In this document: positions 1 to 11,948 of the stretch, one piece after another
Layout of the letters: each line of letters begins with the position of its first letter
Position numbering within the stretch: position 1 is the stretch's first letter
Assembly (NCBI GenBank): GCA_021307315.1
Contig: JAJSPD010000021.1
Coordinates: 1 to 64,000, forward strand
Length of the DNA stretch: 64,000 nt
Direction: 5' to 3'
Source: Bisporella sp. PMI_857
Taxonomy: Eukaryota > Ascomycota > Leotiomycetes > Helotiales > Helotiaceae
Notes under the pieces: generated by a model
What the model was told of the DNA's origin: nothing
The model's database searches: none
What the model saw: only the letters and a program-made list of their open reading frames with translations
Translations under genes and position numbers: made by a program

Positions 1-178
1 TAGCTGTGAGCCTGTGGCTGCTGTAGCTGTTGTAGCTGGAAGCCTGTGGCTGCTGGAGCTGTTGTAGCTGGAAGCCTGTGGCTGTTGTAGCTGTTGTAGC
101 TGTAAGCCTGTGGCTGCTGGAGCTGCTGTAGCTGGAAGCCTGTGGCTGCTGTAGCTGTAAGCCCGTGGCTGGCCATGG
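1..178. repeat. 32-bp tandem repeat (minisatellite), about 5.5 copies
   Basis: Units beginning AGCCTGTGGCTG start at 9, 41, 73, 105 and 137, exactly 32 bp apart, and a shortened, slightly changed unit begins at 160. Each unit is built from GTAGCTG/GGAGCTG words. The array runs off the left edge of the window, so its real length is unknown. The reverse strand stays open in at least one frame and would encode a Gln/Ser/Ala-rich stretch, but 32 is not a multiple of three and no flanking gene is visible. I read it as non-coding satellite DNA at the edge of an AT-rich island. Confidence 0.85.
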
Positions 179-1113
179 GCGGAGCGTGCCGCTTGCAGCC
201 CTGAAAGTCCTACAGCTGAAAACCCTTCGGCTGACTGTTACAGCTTCGGCCTTTTTTTTGACTTTTGCCTTTTGTAATTCCTCGAGCAAGCGCTGCCGTC
301 GCTGTTGAAAATAAAGCGGAAAAAGCGTTTTTATACGATTCGAGCAAAGTCACAGTTCTAGCGAAGTCGCGTTTCGATTGTATTGCGAGTAATTTAGCTT
401 GTTGCCACGTTAAGTTTGTAAAAAGAAATTAAAAGATTCTTGTCGCTAGCTAATTGTCGGAAATCTGATTTTCGGTATTAGCCAATTTAGTACGATAGTT
501 TTTCAGCTTATAGACATAAATTCGAAGCTTTTTTGTTTTAAAGTTTTACGACTTTTTATAGAATTGATTCAGAAAGTTTTTTTAATATACAAAGTCGGAA
601 ACACGGTTTTCAGTTATTAGCTTTTTTTACATGCTACGAAGATTTTTAGTTGTAACAAATAAGCTGATTCTGTTCAAGTACACTGTACCGACTAAGCTAC
701 TAATTAGCTGTATTGCTTTTAATAAGCGTTGCTAATAGTTCTGATAAGCGGCCCAACCGGGTGCTAGTTCTTTTTCTTTTTCGATAACTATGTTCCATGC
801 TCTTGCAACTATAAGAACAGTTTTGCACGTTTGTTTTTAAGTAACGAACGTGTTTTCTGTAAAAATGTGGATTTTGCTATATTTCGAATTGTAGAACTTA
901 TAGTCGGCTGGGGCATTCGACGAGGCTGATTGCTGTGCGGAAGACATGCTGATCTGGGCTTATAACTTGTCAGAAATGGGGTTTATCAGGCAAAAGGAAT
1001 TAATTAGAGGATCTGTGAAGGTATTACAGTGATGGAAATACAGGCTTGTATGAGCGTTATTCCTTAATGATGATATCTACAGTTCTGAGCTGTAAATGAG
1101 GGGAAGATGTTTC
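179..1113. other. Low-complexity, increasingly AT-rich interval without a gene
   Basis: The sequence falls from mixed composition (179-300) into AT-rich DNA with homopolymer runs. No open frame of useful length, no tRNA and no recognisable element end were seen. It is probably old, mutated repeat DNA bordering the palindrome that follows. Confidence 0.5.
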
Positions 1114-1120
1114 TAACGTA

Positions 1121-2950
1121 CTTAATAAGCAACTTGATCAAATAAGCAACTTGCTCACACCCCACCAATTTACATGCTTTCAAAACGATTTTTACAACCA
1201 CCATTTGAATTGATTAATATAAAATTACATAGAATCTAAGCTTTTTTTTGTAAACATATACAAACTGTGTGTTTAAGTAATTTACATATACTACAAGTAA
1301 AAAGTGCGCGAAGTTGTACAACAGTTTGCAGATTTGTAACTTTTTTTATAAGCTGTAAATCAGTTTTTTGTACTTGATTTAATTTTTTTTAAACTGTTAA
1401 AACACTTTTTTAAGCAATATAAAACTTTTTTTTTGTTTTTTTTTTTTTTTGTCGAGTGTTTTTAGTTTGTAGTTATTTATTTTTTTCCGTAAAAAAAATA
1501 GCAAAATACATTGCTATTTAACAATTTTTAATTAATTAGTTTAAAACTTGTTTAGTTAAACTTAGTAAACTAGTCGTATAACAGCGAATATACTTTTTAA
1601 TTGTTTAAGTTTAAAGCTTTAACTAAAAAATATTGTAAAACGTTTTAAATATTTAAAAATTTTAAATAAAAAAAATATTTATAAACGAAATTAAAGTTTA
1701 TACATAAATATTAAATTTTAAAAATATTCGTTTTAAATTAAAAAAAACAAAACTTGTAGTTGTAAAATTATTACAAATTGTATTTATAGCTATAAATTTT
1801 TTGCGAGTCGAAACGTAAACTATAAAAAAGTTTAGTTTGTTAATATAGTTAAAGTTAGTTTATATATATTTTTCGATGTATTGTTTGTAAAACTGTTTTA
1901 AAACTGTAAAACAATTAAAGTTTAACAGTTGTAATAAGTGTAATAAATGTAGCAGTATACAAAAAATAATAATATTGTATTTTAAGCAAAACAAATTAAA
2001 TTTTAAAATAAAATAACTTTTATATTCGTTAAAAATTAAAAGCTGATATACTTTTTTTGTACAATTTTTTGTATACTTTTCGAATATATTTGTAAATTAA
2101 ATAAAGTTTAAAAAATCGTTTGTTTATTTTTTATTATTTAAAACAATTGTTTAATTTAATAAAAGTGTATTTGTATACTAAATCGAAATATAAACTTTTT
2201 TTTTAAATATTATTATTAGTAGTAAACTTTAGTTAAATAACAATATAAATTTAATAACTGTAATTTATTTACGGTTTTTTAATTAAAAAAATACAAATCG
2301 ACTAATTTTTTCGGAATTTGTAATTACTTTTATAGTCGATATAATTTTTATTTAAAACTTTGTTTTATTAAAGTTGTATATATCGTTTTTTATAATTTTA
2401 TATTTAGCAATTGTATTTTGTATAAACTAAAACTAGTTTCGAAAAACTGCAGAATTTTTACATTTAGCACGTTAATAATTGTATTTACAATTGTATTTCG
2501 ATTTAAAAAAACTATAACGTTGTATAAAGTTAAAAACTTAGTATTTGTTAATTGTAAAAAAATTGTTCGAGTTTATATTTAATCGTTTTTAAAAAAATAA
2601 ATTTGTTATTCGTTTAATAAAACTACTTTTAACTAATAAACTTTGTTTATTTATTAACAATATTTATTTAATAAAAGCTTTTTTTTTAAAATTAAAAGTT
2701 TAGTATTTATAGTTTGTAAACTTTTTTTTGCGCGTTTTTTTTAAATGCAATATCGAAAAGTCGAATATAAAATATTATACGCGTTTGCAGTTTTTTGTAA
2801 ACTTGTAAAATAGCTATCGTAATAAGCTTAAAATGCAAAAACAATTCGACTTTTTTTATAAACTAATTAAAAAGTTATTAGTAAAATTGTGTAGAAATAA
2901 AGTACTAAAAACGCGTCGAAATTAGTAAAATGTAAACAAATTGCTTAATA
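1121..2950. mobile_element. Left copy of a ~1.85-kb TA-flanked DNA transposon, RIP-degenerate
   Basis: The outer end begins CTTAATAAGCAACTTG right after a TA at 1119-1120. The inner end, near 2921-2950, carries the mutated inverted terminus but lacks its last ~20 bp. The whole copy is the inverted equivalent of 2953-4798, and the differences inspected are mainly C/T or G/A transitions plus small indels. No transposase frame survives: the interior is AT-saturated and full of stops. The TA target and the ~1.85-kb size fit a Tc1/mariner-pogo (Fot1/Flipper-size) element; the family assignment is inference because no protein can be read. Confidence 0.7.
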
Positions 2951-2952
2951 TA

Positions 2953-4798
2953 TTTAATAAGCAACTTGATCAAATAAGCAATTTGTTTACACTTTACTAA
3001 TTTCGACGCGTTTTTAATACTTTATTTTTACACAACTTTACTAATAATTTTTTAATTAGCTTATAAAAAAAATTGAATTGCTTTTGCACTTTAAGTTTAT
3101 TGTAATAACTATTTTACAAGTTTACAAAAAAACTGCGAACGTATATAATATTTTATATTCGACTTTTTAATACTGCGTTTAAAAAAAACGCGCAAAAAAA
3201 AGTTTACAAACTGTAAATGTTAAATTTTTAGTTTTAAAAAAAAAAGTTTTTATTAAATAAATATTGTTAATAAATAAACAAAGTTTATTAGTTAAAAGTA
3301 ATTTTATTAAACGAATAACGAATTTACTTTTTTAAAAACAATTAAATACGAATTTAAACAATTTTTTTACAGTTAGTAAATACTAAGTTTTTAATTTTGT
3401 ATAATATTATAATTTTTTTAAATCGAAATACAATCGTAAATACAATTATTAACGTATTAAATACAAAAATTTTGCAGTTTTTTAAAACTAATTTCGATTT
3501 GTACAAAATACAATTATTAAATATAAAATTATAAAAAACGATATATATAATTTTAATAAAACGAAGTTTTAAATAAAAGTTATATCGACTATAAAAATAA
3601 TTACGAGTTTTAAAAAAACTAATCGATTTGTATTTTTTTAATTAAAAAACTGTAAATAAATTATAGTTATTAAGTTTATATCGTTATTTAGCTAAAACTT
3701 ACTACTAATAATAATATTCGAAAAAAAAGTTTATATTTCGATTTAGTATATAAATGTACTTTTATTAAATTAAACAATTACTTTAAGTAATAAAAAATAA
3801 ACAAACGACTTTTTAAGTTTTATTTAGTTTACAAATATATTCGAAAAATATACAAAAAATTGTACAAAAAAAATATATCGGCTTTTAATTTTCGACAAAT
3901 ATAAAGTTATTTTATTTTAAAATTTAATTTGTTTTGTTTAAAATATAATATTATTACTTTTATATATTGCTATATTTATTATACTTATTACAACTGTTAA
4001 ATTTTAATTGTTTTGCGGTTTTAAAGCAGTTTTATAAACAATATATCGAAAAATATATATAAGTTAATTTTAACTATATTAATAAACTAGATTTTTTACA
4101 ATTTACGTTTTAGCTTGTAAAAAATTTATAGCTGTAAATACGATTTGTAGTAGTTTTACAGCTATAAATTTTGTTTTTTTTAATTTAAAACGAATGTTTT
4201 TAAAGTTTAATATTTATATACAAACTTTAATTTCGTTTATAAATATTTTTTTTATTTAAAATTTTTAAATATTCGAAACGCTTTATAATATTTTTTAGTT
4301 AAAGTTTTAAACTTAAGCAATTAAAAAGTATATTTGCTGTTGTACAACTAGTTTACTAAGTTTAACTAAATAAGCTTTAAGCTAGCTAGTTAAAAGTTGT
4401 TAAATAGCGATATATTTTGCTATTTTTTTTACGGAAAAAAATAAGTAACTACAAGCCGAAAACACTCGATAAAAAAAAAAAAAGCAAAAAAAAGTTTTAT
4501 ATTGCTTAAAAAAGTGTTTTAACAGTTTAAAAAAAATTAAATCGAATACAAAAAGCTAATTTACAGTCTGTAAAAAAAGTTACGGATCCGTAAACTATTG
4601 TACAACTTCGCGCACTTTTTATTTGTAGTATATATAAATTATTTGAATATACAGCTTATACATGCTTACAAAAAAAAGCTTAGATTCTATGTAATTTTAT
4701 ATTAATCAATTCAAATAGTGGTTGTAAAAATCGTTTTGAAAGCATGTAAATTGGTGGGGTGTGAGCAAGTTGCTTATTTGATCAAGTTGCTTATTAAG
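2953..4798. mobile_element. Right, inverted copy of the same ~1.85-kb transposon
   Basis: This copy is 1846 bp long and bounded by TA at 2951-2952 and TA at 4799-4800. Its left terminus TTTAATAAGCAACTTG and right terminus (…CAAGTTGCTTATTAAG) are inverted repeats of one another. The inner terminus shows C-to-T changes relative to the outer one: 1151-1170 versus 2983-3002 differ at six positions, all C to T. No intact coding frame remains. Within each terminus the 13-mer AATAAGCAACTTG is repeated in direct orientation, four bases apart, which could be a doubled transposase-binding site. Confidence 0.75.
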
Positions 4799-4805
4799 TA
4801 CGTTA

Positions 4806-7004
4806 GCTCCTTGGCCTACTTACGTAAGCCGATTCCTGACACACTTAAAGTCAGCTTTGATGGCTAACCTTCCCCCAAGTCTTATAATTCAGATTCTCTG
4901 TATTCCGTTCTCTACTCCTTTTTCTGGATTTGACCCTCGTTTCCTGTACCTGCCTTTACGACGGGGATATAGCCTCCTTAAAAAGGGTATTCATATTTAT
5001 CCACAACAGGACGACTTATATCGTTAGACTCAAACGGCTCTATCGTCGCAGATATCCGAGAACGTGATGAGCTTGAATGGCGGTTTGCTGGGATTTTAGC
5101 GACTGGGGCATGGGCTTTAAGCGCTGGATTTCCTACTGCTTGTACGTAAAAGAAACATAGTCGTCATCGCTCACATTTGATACATTTTTGTTTGAAAAAA
5201 GAGGTGCGAGAGTGAGGTGGAAGTTTGCTGGGCACTGTTCCTTACCTTATACAATATCATTTCCTAGCGGCACCTCAAGTCGAGTCACAACTCCTGGGAT
5301 GTTAGAAGTTGGCTAGGCTAGTGACACTAAATAAGGGTTGTTAGTAAGTAATAAATGCCCTAAAGGCTCGGTTCAAAAGTTTCCTGATTAAAAGTTTGAG
5401 ACAGCAGGCGTGGCATGGAAACACACTTGGGGTCCTCAAAACATTCCATTGTAAGGCTTCGACGGGAGCATTTTATGGTGAAGTAATTGGCAAGCAATGG
5501 CACAATAGCTAATGCATAATACATGTAGATGAAAAACAATTTCGGGGGACATCTGCAACTCATATGAAGACCAAGGTACCTGATCCTTGTTGTAGAAACA
5601 ACTGATATAACGTCGTCTGGATCTGAGTTGCCGACACTTTCTCTTCTTGCCTTCCGTATGATATGTTCCTTCCATTCTAGCTGAGTGTCACCTCACCTAA
5701 ATTCCCCCTGAAAGGTAACAGAGAGCTCCTGTCAGTCACATCTTTCACCCTCCTTCTCTTGTGAAGGAATTCACATTCGTCCTGACGTATATTCCCTTTC
5801 CCTTTCTCCTCACGTAATACTTACTGTGCATCTTCTTCAACTTCCCTAATCTGCCATCATCTCGTCAGGCTTCCAATTCCAGCCGTGGAAACTGTCACCT
5901 CCGACATGCTCTGCAATTCTTCATTTGCGCAACAACGGGCTTTGTAGCACTCCTGCCGTCTTGCATCATGCTTTCAGGCCGACCACACTTGCAAGATCAA
6001 GCCTTGCTCTGATCTCACGCATAGCAGAATACAGTGCTAACTTTTGCACAACTTGCCCGTCCCTATCCACGAAGATAAAGGTGTTATTGGATTCACATGG
6101 AAACAAGCTGGGATCTGCCGAAACAGCAAGTGCAACCAGCTTCCAGCACTTCCAAAGCTGCCAACCCAAACACGCCACAATATTCGGGAAGCGGCCTGAT
6201 TTGAGCCCTGAAATGTTGACATCTGGCTTGGTGGTAGCCGTTTCGGCGATTTTTCACATAAAATGTGATTATCATGGTTGGCCCCAGGGACCGCAGTTAC
6301 ATTCTTTCTTCACTACATAAACTATCCCATCAGTGCTCCACGCGTCATCTGGGCGACGATTTATCGCGCTCAAGCACCATATGCTGTCTTTCGGTTTCAA
6401 AAGAACCGTTCTAAGCCGTGCTGGAGCAAAAATGACCTTCGAGAGCGCAATATTTACGTATTGGTGTGACAATCCAAGCCTTGTTGAGGACTACTCCACG
6501 ATTCAGGCTTGGTTTGAATGGGATGATGAACGCCGCAAATCTGAGTCTCTTCGGAAGAAATTCAAGTATCCTATCCTCAAGGTTGCCTTGATGAATTTTG
6601 TTCAGGAGTAGATGTTGCAGTAAGAGGGCCGTTGTGGCTAAAGTCTGCACATCAGTAATATAGACAACTTGCCGATGAAAAGTAGCTTTTAAGACGGATA
6701 TCTCAGCTCAGTATCTAGCAACTCAAAACACTGGGATTCGTCAAATACGTAAACAATTCATTCATGTATATGCCCAACCATTGCATCTGTGGCAACATGT
6801 ATATCCGAGAGCCCACCTCATATCGCGCATCAATCCATGCATTCGTGTAATTTCATATGTGTCTTATTAATTTTGGCCGCCGTTGCCATCCCCACCTGTG
6901 TCATGAACCCAACCATCAAAGAACCGCCTACCAACCAGATCCATCTATCCCACCTCACGCGCAAATGCAACGATGAACTCAAAGAAAGAGAATCGGCGAT
7001 AACT
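4806..7004. other. 2.2-kb intergenic region with no supportable gene
   Basis: Composition returns to normal genic values after about 4850. Short frames exist (for example plus-strand 5925-6320 and 6333-6611, minus-strand 6411-6650), but none has a recognisable domain, good start context or coherent splice sites. They overlap one another in several frames, as chance frames do. The right part (about 6700-7004) is the 3' flank of the decarboxylase gene. Confidence 0.5.
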
Positions 7005-10000
7005 CTAGCCAGCCATACTGGCCAGAGGTGCAGGCTTTCCTTGTGCGTCTCCGCCTCCGATACGACGGTTGGCATCTGCAAGGTCGGACTCGGTAATGTC
7101 CTCTGCGTTCTTGCGCATATCGGGCGTGTGTTGTTTTTGAGATGGATGGTGGCCTATGGACATACCGACTCGGATCTGCACTTTTATTAGTTACCACTCT
7201 CCAGACTTGAATAATCATTTAGAGAAATGGACAGAACATACCAAAGTTTCCAAAGCCGTGTTTGAGTTGTCAACTAGATCATCATCAAACTGCATTGCTC
7301 CCTCCTCGAAAAGCAAAAGGATAGTACTGCCACCAAATTTAAAGTATCCAAGCTCCTCAGCACGCTTAACATTTTCACCTGCTTTCCTTGTGATTACGGT
7401 GCTACCAACCATCATGGCTCCAACACAAATAACCATCACGCGTCCATGGGCTACTGAATCAATCGGAATCACTACCCGAACATTTTCACCGTATACATCT
7501 AGCGCACTACGGATTGCCATGGGGTTGACTGTGTAGTATTCACCTGCGATGAGCTTTGGTTCACCCATCACCCCATCCACAGGAATGTGGAAGCGATGGT
7601 AATCTTGAGGCGCAAGACGGAAGATACCTAAGGCCCCATTGGTATAGCGCTTGGCATCCTCAGGATACGCATTGCCAAGCAGACGATCAATGGAGAACTC
7701 GCGGCCCTTGACCCATATTTTAGTCGCTACGTCCATCCGATTGAAGACGACAGATCGGCAATCGGCTGGGGAGACAATGATGCGAGGATTGTCTGGAGCA
7801 GAGCAGGGCCTTGCACCAGGTTTTAAGGCTCGATAGAAGAATTCGTTAAAGTTTTTAAATTGCTCAATTGGGAGAAGAACCTCACTCATGTCAAGCTGGT
7901 GGAACGCAATGAAGCCCTTAATCTGGGAGGCGGACTCTGGGTCATCATACTTCACACCTTGCTTGAAGGATAAACCCCGGAGCATTTTTCGAACTAAAAT
8001 GGTCAGCAGAAACCACATATATGCCAATACAGGAGCATACTTCTCTTCTTTTCCATCTCTTTTTCTTTAAGACCCTTATACAATAACCTGATGCCCAGTC
8101 GAACATAAACAGACATGCGTTCCTCATTGATCTGACCAGTAATGCGATCCTGGACGAGGATATTCGCTGAGTTTGCGCCGAGCTTATAGCCCCCATAGGA
8201 AATTTTCGTAATGACCTTCGAGTACCACTTTCGTTGAGCCTGGCTTGCAGTCACGAAACCACCCATAACAATATTGTTGACTTGGCGCCAATCCAAGCTA
8301 GAACAGGTGGCAAGGTGGGTGATAATATCTGCATCTGTTCGCTTGTTCAAACGTGGCTGGTGGCAGATAGGACATTCCCTAATCTCTACTACATGCTCTT
8401 CGCCTTTGTCGTTCAGATCATCAGCTTTCCCCAAGAAGTCCCCTTCCTCGCCAGCTGTGGAAAGATCCGAAACAGCTTGGGTAGGGGCTCCTAGATGGGA
8501 CGAATGGTCTCTCTCAGTTGCGGTAATATATGGGTTCTCTGGAGTCACTGTTCCAGTTCCTGTGGTCGACGTTTGCGCCGAGGTCGTACTGGGTGCTTGA
8601 CCAGCTGCTCCGCCAATCTGAGATGGGAGCAGATTCTTTGCAGCGTCTGGCACGAGATTCATCACTTTATCGCCAACTGATTGTGGCTTAGGCTTCTTGA
8701 AAAGCTGGTCTTCCAAGCAAATCACAGCCTCGTCAATAGTCAAGTCGTTATTTGGTTCATCGCCGTTGTCTGCCGCTTGTTGCTGAAATCGCTTGAAGAA
8801 ACCGTCAATGGTAGATTCTTTTAAAGTCGAGCCAAGGGTGTCAAGCATGGTTGTTAACTCGACTTTGCTAATCCGTCCACTCTCATCAGTATCATACTGC
8901 CGCAACATAGCTCGCCAGAATTGTTGACGAAGTGCAGGGTACGGCACATATTTCGCCTTTAGGAACAAGGTTGGACTGTGCTTCTCCTCCCATTTTTCTG
9001 CATTTTTCAGCTTGAGCGGAATTGTGAAAGGCAACAGATCTGGATCACCATCATTCGCAGCTGTCCCGGTGTCTAGCGCATTTGGTGGTGGAATATTATC
9101 TCCAGGCTGAGGCCCAGAGGGATTACTTGTTGGTGGAGAAGTGCCCGTGGGAGTGCTAAGTCCAGACGTGCTTAGCTGTCCAGGAAACAGATTTTGACTT
9201 GACCCCTTTGTAGGCAAGCTCGGACGTAGAGACTTCAAGCTAGTCGATGACGAAGCTCGCGATAGTGGCAACTTGAAGCGTGAACGATTTGCTTGCGGTG
9301 GAAAAGCGCTCGCGTCAGGCGGATCCTTGAGAGCATACAGACCTGTTTCCGAATTTGCTTCTGGAGCTGTTTTGGTAATTTCCTGGATTGGAAGAACTGC
9401 AGAAGCAATGAAGTCATTTCCTGAGAGCTTGTCTCTATCAATAACAGTCATGGCAAGTGAATATGATTGCTCATGCCTTAAGAGCTGGAAGACCATCTTC
9501 TCATTAAATACTGGATTTAAGTTGTGTCGCACAACCTTTGTTCTGAAGGTTTTCTTTCCAAGGGATAGAACCACGAACGGATCCATATCAAACGATGTTC
9601 TTGTCATGTTTCGCTCCGGGGGAAGATCAGTGATGTTCGAGACTTCTACGAACACAATTCCAACGATGTCACTGCCTCCTGTAAACTCATATCCACTGGG
9701 TTGCTTGTTCTTCTTTCTCAACCCTTTGAGTCTTAGTTTTCTTCTCTTTTTCTCGGTCTTCTCGGGTTTCCTTGCATCATCCGTTTCGTCACTTGAGTCT
9801 TCATCATCATCATCATCCTCGTCCTCATCCTGATCAAAATATTCCTCCCCTGTATTCGACCTTGCTAAAATCCTATTTGGTGTCTCGATCTCTGGCACAG
9901 AAAGATCAACTCGTGCCAGTGTTCTGAACTTCTCCAAAATGTCCTTCGGCTCAGCAGCTAGAGCCGTCGAGTCAAAGAGCGTGAACTGCAATTGCACGTC

Positions 10001-10615
10001 TCCTGAGACATTACTCTTCTTCTTCCCATCCCGCTTGCTCTTCAACGGGTACCACTTCGGTGGTATTTCTGTAGCATCGCCGGAAAAAAGATCCTCCAAC
10101 GCCAGATCGAACTCGCCCAGGTAGTCCTTTCCAAACCTGTCTTTGTCCCAAGCTACACAGTCGAGCAACAGGCAGTTCGTGCTAGACACCGGCATCTGCA
10201 TTGTGATATTCCATTCTGGGTTCAAGGTTTTAGGGACAGCGTTCGTGGACTCTTTGGAATCACCGAGCGTGAGGACTAGGTACTAGAAAATTTTAATTAG
10301 CATTTTTCCCTTTCCTTCAATGGCAAACCAAAACGATACTTACGGGATCAGAAGTCCCACTCTTATCTTTTGCCGCCAAGTTCCTGGCCTGTATATCTCA
10401 TCAGCCCCCTCCCTTCCATCCCATTCCCGTCGGGAGCTCCCTACCTTCAGGGCCACGACCTTCAACACCAGCCCGCTCTCCTTTGCACCAAGGTCCATAT
10501 CGCTCTTCTTCTGTTTCACGCTCGGGTGCGGACTTGTGCCTCTGCTGCTGCTCACATTCGAACCCGCAGTGCCGTTGTATGATTTCAAACGGCCGGGAAG
10601 GGAGATGCGAGGCAT
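7005..10615 (-). CDS. psd2: Phosphatidylserine decarboxylase proenzyme 2 (C2 domains, EF-hand)
   Basis: Five exons (10615-10445, 10388-10344, 10282-8041, 7993-7242, 7175-7005) give 1126 aa with every junction in frame. It converts phosphatidylserine to phosphatidylethanolamine in endosomal/Golgi membranes, as Psd2-type enzymes do. Visible in order: a first C2 domain from about residue 48 (GLVLKVVALKARNL), an acidic run near 221-245, a second C2 domain at about 275-395, an EF-hand loop DTDESGRISKVE, a Cys/His cluster CPICHQPR…HLATC, and the catalytic domain from about 820. The self-cleavage motif FGGST lies near residue 1042 and would generate the pyruvoyl group; the Asp of SPADCR and the His pair of YHRFHIP are present. 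The last exon is short (56 codons) and lies beyond a 66-bp intron. Length fits the PSD2 family. Other family members can be excluded by the C2 plus EF-hand architecture. Confidence 0.95.
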
Positions 10616-11948
10616 GGTTTCTTTAAAAGCCTAAAGAAGGAAAGTGACGACTAGGAAAGGCACGTAATGAATTGGGGTGCGGCTAAGCCGTGCCGAGTTG
10701 ATGCTTCAAACTGCGACCAGAAGGGTGGTAATTTTCCTTGGAAGATGCAAAAGGTGGTATTCCGAGCAGTTGAATTGTTGCCAACTAGAACTTGGCAGGG
10801 CTTGGTTTGTTGCTGTTTGGATGCGGATTGGTTGGTGGGAACAAATGGTGTGGATATGCGGGGTATATCAATGCGTCACTATTCATCAATTACGGCTTCG
10901 TGGTCCTTATGTATTTTCAATTCAATGCCTTTGATAGTGATATAAGGAAGTGGAGGAAGAGAGCAAAAGGGAGAGAGGGAGGTGAAGTCAAGATAAGGTT
11001 ATGGCTATGAGGGAATACGAAAAGGTGTGTGCCATTGATGCGCCGAAATCTGAGACCTGTTGTCTTGCCAAGAGGAAGAGGCATCGCCTGGATGAACCAT
11101 CAATTCTGAGCCTCACACAATAGACGGAGATCTCTCGGCTGATCATCCCGAATTAGCAATGAGTCGAAGGATTGGTGTTGCAAATTGTCTCACAGCCTAC
11201 TCCGTTTGAAACGTAGTCATACGCCTCTTATATACAGGATATGTTATATCAAGCTGTACCTAGGTACCGCTAGTACTTTGCATGTCGATGTCCTCTACTC
11301 TGGTTAATCCTCCCATCTGAACTATATCATTTCGGCTATTTATTTCGGCATCGATTCCTCAGCATAATTTCAGTAGTTTCTCTCATCTGTATTCCAGCTA
11401 ACTCTCAGCTCTGATATTTCACAACAGAATGCCTGACAGCCAACATGAGAAAGAGGCTTGTAACAACACTAAGGGCCAGCCATTATGATAGGCCAGAATA
11501 TTCGGAGCTGAAAGCCAACATATTACTGCGCAACCACATTATTACCCCCAACGTACGTCAAGGATCGGTTCTTTGGTCCTCCATTGTAGTTCATCCAATG
11601 ATTTAGAACACAGAAATTTTGAGTTTGCAAGGAACGCTACACGGTCCTATGCTACGAAAGGTAGAATATACGAAAGTTGCAATTCTCACGCGTCATCCAT
11701 AATACCCAGTTTCTCTGAAATGTGAAGCAGGTAGAGATAACAAATTCTATGTTTTCTAGCTCTCTTTAAGGTACATGCTTGAATGAATGCCGATGGTAAT
11801 AACTGTAACCCCTCCCAAACTCCCAAAATCAGCAAGCAAGCACGCCATGCAATGCCATCCCGTCCCATCCTGTATTAACAACCTGTATGATCGCCGAACG
11901 ACTAAACAACAAACATTTTTAATTGAAAAGTACGAGCAGGAATACTAT
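10616..11948. other. Intergenic: psd2 promoter side and 3' flank of the HAD gene
   Basis: This 1.3-kb interval holds the upstream region of psd2 (minus strand) on its left and the downstream flank of the HAD phosphatase on its right. I see no convincing gene; the short plus-strand frames near 10667-11010 overlap each other in three frames and resemble nothing known. Confidence 0.5.

Larger units (their letters stand above)
1114..4805. repeat. 3.7-kb near-perfect palindrome formed by two inverted transposon copies
   Basis: Arms of about 1.84 kb read as reverse complements from 1114 to 4805, with a small asymmetric centre around 2948-2975. The outermost ~6 bp (TAACG…CGTTA) are not part of the element. 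Removing the insert leaves CTAACGTACGTTAG, a 14-bp palindrome with the target TA at its centre. The pair could therefore have moved as one unit, or a second copy could have landed next to the first. Such a perfect inverted repeat could extrude as a hairpin or, if transcribed, yield double-stranded RNA. Confidence 0.85.

Noticed and set aside
1..178. CRISPR-like array
   Set aside because: Units are contiguous 32-bp tandem repeats without unique spacers, and the genome is eukaryotic.
5925..6611. Plus-strand frames of 131 and 92 codons as possible genes
   Set aside because: Overlapping frames are open on both strands, no domain or splice structure links them, and start contexts are poor.
9273..9833. 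Plus-strand 186-codon frame
   Set aside because: Antisense to the psd2 third exon; its Ser run is the mirror of the acidic tract.
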